A stretch of DNA of 18,831 nucleotides from JBJHBY01 sp050485745. Lineage in GTDB: Bacteria > Pseudomonadota > Gammaproteobacteria > Pseudomonadales > CAMLJR01. A program made the translations under genes and the position numbers. How positions within the stretch are numbered: position 1 is the stretch's first letter; each line of letters begins with the position of its first letter. This document shows, one piece after another, positions 13,742 to 18,831 of this stretch. The notes below the pieces were generated by a model. It was given only the letters and a program-made list of their open reading frames with translations. It searched no databases and was not told the DNA's origin. Location of the stretch: assembly GCA_050485745.1 (NCBI GenBank), contig JBJHBY010000039.1, positions 1-18,831 on the forward strand, written 5' to 3'.

Positions 13742-14236
13742 ATGGCCGACTGGTATTTTGCCTACGGGTCGAACATGAATCCGCAGCGGGTACGCGCCCG
13801 TGGCCTGCCCTTCGACGAAGCCCGGGCGGCGGTGCTGCCGGGCTTCCGACTGGTCTTCAACAAGCGGGCCCACGGCAAGCAGGGGGTCGCCTACGCCAAT
13901 ATTGCCGCCTGTCCGGGCGCCCGCGTCGAGGGCGTCGCCTATCGCCTGAGCCAGCGTGAAGCCATCCATATCATGGACCCCTTCGAAGGTACCCCGGTGC
14001 GTTACAGTCGCGAGGTGTTTCCATTGCACAGCGAGGGTGCTGTGCTCGCCGCCTGGGTCTATGTGGCCAACCCCGCCTGGGTGGATGCCGGCCTGCTGCC
14101 GGAGCGTCCCTATCTCGAGCACCTGCTGGCGGGTGCGCCGTTTCTCAGTGCGGGATACCTGCGTGAGATTGCGACTCATCCCTGTCTCGAGGTCGATCTG
14201 CCGGGGCACGTTCAGGGTCTGCTCCACAATGGCTGA
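13742..14236 (+). CDS. Gamma-glutamylcyclotransferase family protein
   Basis: A 164-residue member of the GGCT/AIG2-like superfamily, which releases 5-oxoproline from gamma-glutamyl amines or peptides. The substrate-loop motif YGSN is at residues 8-11 (WYFAYGSNMNPQRVRARG), and a probable catalytic glutamate is Glu82 in MDPFEGTP. GFRLVFNKRAHGKQGVAYANI and the middle GVAYRLS are also typical of the GGCT-like fold. The exact substrate is unknown. The ATG at 13742 is chosen because the fold starts at residue 3; the longer frame from 13547 adds an unrelated N-terminus. It overlaps epmC by 8 bp, so the two are probably co-translated. Confidence 0.9.
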   Translation: MADWYFAYGSNMNPQRVRARGLPFDEARAAVLPGFRLVFNKRAHGKQGVAYANIAACPGARVEGVAYRLSQREAIHIMDPFEGTPVRYSREVFPLHSEGAVLAAWVYVANPAWVDAGLLPERPYLEHLLAGAPFLSAGYLREIATHPCLEVDLPGHVQGLLHNG

Positions 14237-14846
14237 GCCCGCCTGTGTTGCCCCGTTGCCCGCATCCGCCGATGAAGATGCCGTGGTGCGGCGCCTGCAG
14301 ACCCTGATCCGGGTGTTCGACGACTGCTTCCTGGACAGCCACCGGACGCGGCTGATCGGTGGTGGCGAAGAGCCACTCTACCGCCCGGCTGCCACTGCTG
14401 GAGCCGTGCACTGCATCATTTTTGCCCATGACCACTTCGCCAGTGCCCTGCATGAGGTCGCCCACTGGTGCATTGCCGGGCCGCAGCGGCGCCTGCTCAC
14501 CGATTATGGCTACTGGTACAGTCCGGATGGTCGCGATGCCGCCCGTCAGCGGGCCTTCGAACAGGTCGAAGTGAGGCCGCAGGCGCTGGAGTGGATCTTC
14601 AGCAGAGCTGCCGGGCAGTTCTTTCGCGTCAGTATCGATAATCTTCACGGCGACAGCGGTGACACCTCCAGCTTCAAGGACGCCGTGTGGCAGCAGGTTG
14701 AGGCGTATTGTCAGGCCGGGTTGCCGGGCCGCGCGGCCCGCTTCCATAAGGCTCTGGCGCGGGCCTTCGCCGGCCCTGAGCGACTTGAGACGGCGGACTT
14801 TCCCCGCGCCGCCCTGGATCGTTTCGCGCCGGGGGAGAGGTCGTGA
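14229..14846 (+). CDS. epmC: Elongation factor P hydroxylase (YfcM)
   Basis: A 205-residue cytosolic metalloenzyme that hydroxylates the beta-lysyl-lysine on elongation factor P after EpmA and EpmB have added it. Family segments are clear: TRLIGGGEEPLYRPA, IIFAHDHFASALHEVAHWCIAG with a metal-binding HExxH (His75, Glu76, His79), DYGYWYSPDGRD, and FEQVEVRPQALEWIF. An N-terminal extension of about 20 residues is present relative to E. coli. The ATG at 14229 overlaps the cyclotransferase gene by 8 bp, and the stop overlaps pdxB as GTGA. The other modification genes (epmA, epmB) and efp are not in the window. Confidence 0.93.
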   Translation: MAEPACVAPLPASADEDAVVRRLQTLIRVFDDCFLDSHRTRLIGGGEEPLYRPAATAGAVHCIIFAHDHFASALHEVAHWCIAGPQRRLLTDYGYWYSPDGRDAARQRAFEQVEVRPQALEWIFSRAAGQFFRVSIDNLHGDSGDTSSFKDAVWQQVEAYCQAGLPGRAARFHKALARAFAGPERLETADFPRAALDRFAPGERS

Positions 14847-16018
14847 GCAGGGCGCTGCGCATTGTCGCGGACGCCAATGTGCCCATGGTCGAGGCCCTGT
14901 TCTCCGACATCGGCGAGGTCCGTCGCGTGGCCGGGCGCAATCTGGATGCGGCCTCGGTGGCGGATGCCGATATCCTGATCGTGCGTTCGGTGACCCGGGT
15001 CGATGCGGCCCTGCTCGCCGGCAGCGGGGTGCGCTTTGTCGGTAGTGCGACGATTGGTACGGACCACCTGGATCTGCCCTGGCTGGAGGCCGCGGGGATT
15101 GCCTGGGCGAATGCTCCGGGAAGCAATGCCGGCTCCGTGGTCGAGTATGTACTGGCGGCCCTGGCTGCGGTACCCGGGGTGCTGGAGCCACTGTTGGCCG
15201 GGCGGGGGCGGGTGGCCGTGGTCGGGCATGGCAATGTCGGCGGGCGCCTGTACGCCCGCCTTCAGCGGCTGGGTATCGATACGGTGGCCTGCGACCCACT
15301 GATTCAGCCGCCACCGGGTGTGCGCCTGTTGCCGTTGGATGAGGCCCTGCACAGCGAGGTGGTGTGCCTGCATACACCGCTGACGCGACAGGGCGCCCAC
15401 GCCACATTCCACCTGCTGGATGAGAGCCGCCTCGGGCGCCTGCCCCGCAACGCGCTGCTGCTCAATGCCGGACGTGGCGCCGTGGTGGATTCCAGCGCCC
15501 TGGCAACACGGCTGGCGACGGGCGCGTTGCGCGCGGTCGTGGATGTTTGGGAAGAGGAGCCCGGGTTGCCTCCGGCCCTGCTGGATGCCTGCGAGCTGGC
15601 CACTCCCCATATCGCCGGCTATTCCGTGGATGGCAAGCTCGCCGGCGCACTGATGGTGCATGCTGCCTGCCGGCGTTTTCTGGGCCTGCCCGAAGCCATG
15701 CCGGATCTGCCATTGCCCACCGCCTCCGGGGTGGTGCTGGATCCTGCGCTGCGTGGGGCGGCACTGCTGCGACAGGCTTTGCTCGCCGCCTACGATATCC
15801 GCGCCGACCACCGTGCCCTGCAGCGGGCACGCTTGGCCGGCGAAGGTGCAGCGGGCTTCGACCGCCTGCGGCGGGATTACCCGCCCCGTCGGGCCTTCGA
15901 GTGGCAGCCGTTATGCACTGCGGCGGCAGGAGACGTGCCGGCTGGAGCGCCCACGGCCTGGCTGCCGTCACGGGAGCGGGCGCTGTTGCAGGCGGCGGGT
16001 TTCACCCTGCCGGCCTGA
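14843..16018 (+). CDS. pdxB: Erythronate-4-phosphate dehydrogenase
   Basis: A 391-residue cytosolic D-2-hydroxyacid dehydrogenase family enzyme that oxidises 4-phospho-D-erythronate in the DXP-dependent route to pyridoxal 5'-phosphate. The start IVADANVPMVEALF and the FVGSATIGTDHLDLPWLEAAGI segment are specific to PdxB. The NAD-binding loop VGHGNVGGRL has its glycines at residues 128, 130 and 133. The catalytic Arg is probably in NAGRGAVVD and the His in ATPHIAGYS. The C-terminal PdxB dimerisation region follows. The length is close to E. coli PdxB (378 aa). It begins with GTG at 14843, overlapping the epmC stop (GTGA). Confidence 0.95.
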   Translation: MSRALRIVADANVPMVEALFSDIGEVRRVAGRNLDAASVADADILIVRSVTRVDAALLAGSGVRFVGSATIGTDHLDLPWLEAAGIAWANAPGSNAGSVVEYVLAALAAVPGVLEPLLAGRGRVAVVGHGNVGGRLYARLQRLGIDTVACDPLIQPPPGVRLLPLDEALHSEVVCLHTPLTRQGAHATFHLLDESRLGRLPRNALLLNAGRGAVVDSSALATRLATGALRAVVDVWEEEPGLPPALLDACELATPHIAGYSVDGKLAGALMVHAACRRFLGLPEAMPDLPLPTASGVVLDPALRGAALLRQALLAAYDIRADHRALQRARLAGEGAAGFDRLRRDYPPRRAFEWQPLCTAAAGDVPAGAPTAWLPSRERALLQAAGFTLPA

Positions 16019-16027
16019 AACGCCTGG

Positions 16028-17248
16028 TTACTGCCGGTAGTTGACCAGAAATTCCCCGAAGCGACGGATGGCATCGCCCAGATCTTCGCTGTGGGGCAGG
16101 AACACCACCCGCAGGTGGTCCGGTTGCGGCCAGTTGAAAGCGGTACCCTGTACCAGCAGGATTTTCTGCTGCAGAAGCAGGTCGAGGACCAGTTTCTCGT
16201 CGTCGTGGATCGGGTAGCGTTTCGGGTCCAGGCGCGGGAACAGATAGATCGCGCCCCTGGGCCGGGTGCAACTGACGCCGGGAATCTCGTTGAGTAACTC
16301 CCAGGCGAGATTGCGCTGGGCGCCGAGGCGGCCGCTGGGCAGAACCAGGTCGTTGATGCTCTGGTAGCCGCCGAGGGCGGTCTGTACGGCGTGCTGGGCG
16401 GGAACGTTGGCGCAGAGGCGCATCGAGGCGAGGATATCCAGGCCTTCGATATAATCGCGGGCACGTTCGCGGGCGCCGGAAAGAATCATCCAGCCACAGC
16501 GGAAACCCGCCAGGCGGTAGGATTTTGACAGGCCGTTGAAGGTGACGCAGAGCAGGTCCGGGGCCAGGCTGGCCAGGGGCACGTGCTCGGCATCGTCGTA
16601 CAGGATCTTGTCGTAGATCTCGTCGGCAAACAGGATCAGGTCCCGCTCCCGGGCGAGGGCGACCAACTCCTCGAGCAGGTCCCTGGAATAGACACTGCCC
16701 GTGGGGTTGTTCGGGTTGATCACCACCAGGGCCCGGGTGCGGTCGGTGATCTTGCGGCGAATGTCAGCGATGTCCGGGAACCAGTCCGCCTGCTCGTCGC
16801 AGAGGTAGTGCACGGCGCGGCCGCCGGCCAGGGTCACCGCCGCGGTCCACAGGGGGTAGTCGGGTGCTGGCAGCAGCACTTCGTCGCCGCTGTTGAGCAG
16901 GCCCTGGGTGGCCAGTGAAATCAGTTCGCTAACACCGTTGCCCAGGTAGATATCGTCGACGCCGACCCCGGGGATGCCCCGGGTCTGGCACTCCTGCATG
17001 ATGGCCTTGCGCGCGGAATACAGCCCGCGGGACTCGCAGTATCCCTGGCTCTGGGGCAGCAGCCGGATCACGTCCTGGATGATCTCGTCCGGGGCGTCGA
17101 AGCCAAAGGGAGCAGGGTTGCCGATGTTCAGCTTGAGGATGCGGTGCCCTTCCTCCTCCATGCGCGTCGCCTCGCGCAGGACCGGGCCGCGGATGTCATA
17201 ACAGACGTTGGCGAGTTTGTCCGACTTGAGGAATTTTGCGATGCTCAC
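16028..17248 (-). CDS. alaA: Alanine aminotransferase AlaA (class I/II PLP)
   Basis: A 406-residue fold-type I aminotransferase that makes L-alanine from pyruvate and glutamate, nearly colinear with E. coli AlaA (YfbQ, 405 aa). The PLP lysine is Lys242 in FNGLSKSYRLAGFR. NPNNPTG (178-184), the DEIYDKILYDD segment (209 onwards) and LASMRLCANVPAQHAVQTALGGYQS are clear family signatures. It starts with GTG at 17248. A GGAGG lies about 12 bases upstream, longer spacing than ideal, but the protein start (KLANVCYDIRGPVL) fits the family. It converges with pdxB (9 bp between them) and is divergent from msrB, an arrangement also seen in Pseudomonas. Confidence 0.95.
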   Translation of the reverse strand: MSIAKFLKSDKLANVCYDIRGPVLREATRMEEEGHRILKLNIGNPAPFGFDAPDEIIQDVIRLLPQSQGYCESRGLYSARKAIMQECQTRGIPGVGVDDIYLGNGVSELISLATQGLLNSGDEVLLPAPDYPLWTAAVTLAGGRAVHYLCDEQADWFPDIADIRRKITDRTRALVVINPNNPTGSVYSRDLLEELVALARERDLILFADEIYDKILYDDAEHVPLASLAPDLLCVTFNGLSKSYRLAGFRCGWMILSGARERARDYIEGLDILASMRLCANVPAQHAVQTALGGYQSINDLVLPSGRLGAQRNLAWELLNEIPGVSCTRPRGAIYLFPRLDPKRYPIHDDEKLVLDLLLQQKILLVQGTAFNWPQPDHLRVVFLPHSEDLGDAIRRFGEFLVNYRQ

Positions 17249-17274
17249 TGCGGCGATCCGCCTCCGGGCTGTAT

Positions 17275-17290
17275 GCGTACGCCTGTACGC
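17275..17290. promoter_or_regulatory. GCGTAC palindrome in the alaA/msrB intergenic region
   Basis: GCGTAC (17275-17280) and GTACGC (17285-17290) are inverted around GCCT. The same bases also read as two direct copies of GTACGC (17277-17282 and 17285-17290). The site lies in the divergent region, downstream of the proposed alaA -10, so it could be an operator or a leader hairpin. No protein partner is known. Confidence 0.3.
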
Positions 17291-17301
17291 GAAAAGCGGC
17301 T

Positions 17302-17330
17302 AGTGTAAGAGAATCCGTGCGGTCGTGGAA
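17302..17330 (-). promoter_or_regulatory. Weak promoter candidate for alaA
   Basis: On the minus strand, TTCCAC (17330-17325) and TACACT (17307-17302) are separated by 17 bp, with the -10 about 54 bp before the GTG start. The -10 is fair and the -35 is poor. It is based on pattern alone. Confidence 0.3.
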
Positions 17331-17368
17331 TCGACCGCGAGTGTTCGTTCCCCAGGAGTGAGAACCCG

Positions 17369-17776
17369 ATGCGAGAAGTCGAGAAAAGCGATGCCGAATG
17401 GCGTCAGCAGCTCAGCGAGGAGGAATACCAGGTGACCCGGCGGGCGGGAACCGAGCGCGCCTTTACCGGGCGCTACTGGGACACCAAAACGCCGGGAATC
17501 TACCACTGCGTATGTTGCGGCACGCCCCTGTTCGATGCCGCCACCAAGTACGATTCCGGCAGCGGCTGGCCCAGCTTCTGGCAGCCTCTGGAGGATGGGC
17601 TGATCGAGGAGCGACGGGATACCAGCCATGGCATGCTGCGGGTGGAGACACTGTGCCAGCGTTGCGGCGCCCACCTCGGGCATGTATTCCCGGATGGTCC
17701 GGCACCGACCGGAATGCGCTACTGCATCAACTCGCTGTCGCTGGAGCTGCGTCCCGCGGATGAGCCGGGGGCCTAA
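17369..17776 (+). CDS. msrB: Peptide-methionine (R)-S-oxide reductase
   Basis: A 135-residue single-domain MsrB that reduces the R form of methionine sulfoxide in proteins, using thioredoxin. The zinc-binding pairs are Cys47/Cys50 (HCVCCG) and Cys96/Cys99 (LCQRCGAHLGHVFPDG). The catalytic Cys119 is in GMRYCINSLSL. SGSGWPSFWQP is the usual substrate-pocket motif. The ATG at 17369 has AGGAG at a good distance upstream. It is divergent from alaA and converges with the membrane-anchored unknown gene, with only 5 bp between the two stops. Confidence 0.97.
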   Translation: MREVEKSDAEWRQQLSEEEYQVTRRAGTERAFTGRYWDTKTPGIYHCVCCGTPLFDAATKYDSGSGWPSFWQPLEDGLIEERRDTSHGMLRVETLCQRCGAHLGHVFPDGPAPTGMRYCINSLSLELRPADEPGA

Positions 17777-17781
17777 GGCCC

Positions 17782-18588
17782 TCATTCGTCGTAGAGGCTC
17801 TTCTTCTTCCACAGGCCATCGTCGGTCTCGAAGCTTTTCCAGGCCTCGTCGACCGGCTCTGCCGCACTGTCCGGGCTGCTGGCCTCAGGGGCCTGCATCT
17901 GCGCCTCCAGTGCGGCGATACGGGCGCCCAGCTGCTCCAGCTGGGCATTGAAAAAGCCATCCGCGTTCTGGCGTTTGATCCGGTCGATGGCCATCTGGTG
18001 GTAATGGATGGCCAGGCGCGGCTTGCCTGCGTCCAGAGCCTGACGCGCGGCGATGCGACAGGAGTCGAGGCTGGTGAGGACGTTCAGGCGGCGTAACTGG
18101 CTGCCGTAGAGCTTGGCCTGTGGGGCGGTGATGCGCCCGTTCTGGTAGAGGCGCTCGACGAACTGGAACAGGCTTTTCAGCTGCTGCTGGATTTCGCGGA
18201 TCTGCCCCGGGTTTTCCAGGTGACGGTAGGGGGTGTCTGTGGTCTGGCCCTTGAGCTGGTTCATCTGCTGGCGCACGCTTTCCGCCGCGGCCCGGGTGCT
18301 GGATTGCTTGTCGAGGGGCTCGATCTGGGCGTAGACCTCGAGCAGGCACTGGCAGACCAACAGGCGCAGATCGCGGTTCAGCAGCCCGTCCGGGAGGCCC
18401 TGCAGCATGTATTCGAAGTCGCGGGCGCGGTTCTGCAGAGCTGCCAGCAGACGACGCTTCTCGCGATTGTTCTTCTCGATGGTCTGCAGGGTGAAGGCCA
18501 CTGCCACCATCAGGAACAAGCCGACTGAAACCGCGGCCACCACCAGGGTGCTGGTCGAGAGATTGTCCATCAATTCATCACTTTTCAT
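17782..18588 (-). CDS. Membrane-anchored coiled-coil protein, unknown function
   Basis: A 268-residue protein that I cannot name. One transmembrane segment lies near the N-terminus (about residues 13-35, LVVAAVSVGLFLMVAVAFTL). Basic residues (NNREKRR) follow it, which suggests a cytoplasmic C-terminal domain. The rest is strongly helical, with likely coiled coil (SVRQQMNQLKG, IREIQQQLKSLFQFVERL, AQLEQLGARIAALEAQ) and an acidic disordered tail ending WKSFETDDGLWKKKSLYDE. ATG 18588 and ATG 18570 are both possible starts; neither has a convincing ribosome-binding site. An apparent insertion-sequence end starts at 18615, only 26 bp upstream, so the native promoter may have been displaced. Confidence 0.75.
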   Translation of the reverse strand: MKSDELMDNLSTSTLVVAAVSVGLFLMVAVAFTLQTIEKNNREKRRLLAALQNRARDFEYMLQGLPDGLLNRDLRLLVCQCLLEVYAQIEPLDKQSSTRAAAESVRQQMNQLKGQTTDTPYRHLENPGQIREIQQQLKSLFQFVERLYQNGRITAPQAKLYGSQLRRLNVLTSLDSCRIAARQALDAGKPRLAIHYHQMAIDRIKRQNADGFFNAQLEQLGARIAALEAQMQAPEASSPDSAAEPVDEAWKSFETDDGLWKKKSLYDE

Positions 18589-18614
18589 GGCCGCCGGGCG
18601 GCCGTAACGACTTT

Positions 18615-18831
18615 AGGCACCTCTGATCAATTCGGCGATCGCTCAGGCCTTGCGTTGGTTCGTCTGGCGAGACGCGGTCACGCGGGAAGGCTGGCTGCCT
18701 TTCAAGTGGCCGCAACGACGCCAGGCGGATCAACGCAAAGCCCCGAAGGGCGGGCCTCTGGCGCACACTGGACGTCGTTGCAACGCTCGTCAAGGAGAGC
18801 AAACCCTTGACCTTCGCGCTGCGCCTCGCCA
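18615..18831. mobile_element. Probable end of an insertion sequence, running off the window
   Basis: The first 29 bp (18615-18643) are identical to the left arm of the palindromic element at 8001-8029, starting AGGCACCTCTGATCAATTCG. No second arm appears before the window ends, so the element probably continues to the right. The 190 bp beyond contain an imperfect inverted repeat, GCAACGACG (18712-18720) with CGTCGTTGC (18773-18781). A possible translation start also appears: AAGGAG (18792-18797) nine bases before TTG at 18807, open to the edge. No transposase motif is visible in so short a stretch. That this is an insertion sequence is inferred from the shared terminal sequence. Confidence 0.5.

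Noticed and set aside
14145..15407. Minus-strand open frame of 420 codons opposite epmC and pdxB
   Set aside because: It is Pro/Arg-rich shadow coding opposite two conserved enzymes, with no motif.
18578..18802. Minus-strand ORF of 74 codons at the right edge
   Set aside because: It runs through the repeat end and into the start of the membrane-protein gene, and its sequence resembles no transposase or other family I know.

Overview
The window is a high-GC (by eye above 60 %), densely coded stretch of chromosome from a gammaproteobacterium. Gene content and order (gpsA-sixA; a DUF4892 gene; prmB-aroC-MFS; EpmC beside PdxB; AlaA divergent from MsrB; an ACT-domain GcvR-like protein) resemble Pseudomonadales/Oceanospirillales such as Pseudomonas, Alcanivorax or Halomonas relatives. 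That placement is inference from gene families; there is no rRNA or other phylogenetic marker here. Nearly all genes are core housekeeping genes. I see no CRISPR array, tRNA, rRNA, prophage or defence island.

Layout. 1-2755 (+): 3' end of gpsA, sixA, an alpha/beta hydrolase and a secreted DUF4892 protein. 2756-2970: a facing pair of REP-like hairpins between convergent genes. 2971-3516 (-): folE. 3688-6932 (+): prmB, aroC and an MFS transporter whose 3' end is lost in a 10-N assembly gap (6933-6942). 6943-7369 (-): a SnoaL/NTF2-like protein whose 3' end is lost in the same gap. 7554-8357 (+): an unknown protein, a palindromic mobile-element-like repeat, an intrinsic terminator, and a tiny membrane protein. 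8386-8916 (-): a two-ACT-domain regulator, divergent from an MTH1187/YkoF-type thiamine-binding protein. 9418-12535 (+): glutathione-dependent formaldehyde detoxification (adhC, fghA), an exported methyltransferase-like protein and a YheU protein. 12608-12847 (+): tusA. 12857-13555 (-): a conserved-looking unknown protein. 13742-16018 (+): a tightly overlapping gamma-glutamylcyclotransferase, epmC, pdxB unit. 16028-17248 (-): alaA, divergent from msrB (17369-17776, +). 17782-18588 (-): a membrane-anchored unknown protein, with an apparent insertion-sequence end starting 26 bp upstream of its start and running off the window.

Functional links. The clearest pathway pair is adhC-fghA: S-hydroxymethylglutathione is oxidised to S-formylglutathione, which is hydrolysed to formate and glutathione. 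A glutathione-linked cyclotransferase lies 2.3 kb downstream, but no functional link is implied. aroC and folE belong to chorismate/folate metabolism, and pdxB makes the PLP used by enzymes such as AlaA. prmB (ribosomal protein L3 methylation), epmC (EF-P hydroxylation) and tusA (tRNA thiolation) all modify the translation machinery. Translational coupling is common: four stop/start overlaps of 4 bp (three GTGA, one ATGA) and one of 8 bp.

The non-genic observations most worth following are a 29-bp perfect repeat shared by 8001-8029 and 18615-18643, a heptanucleotide tandem repeat just upstream of the fghA ribosome-binding site, the mirrored REP pair, and a terminator directly in front of a small membrane-protein gene. 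I did not find a convincing new multi-gene system.
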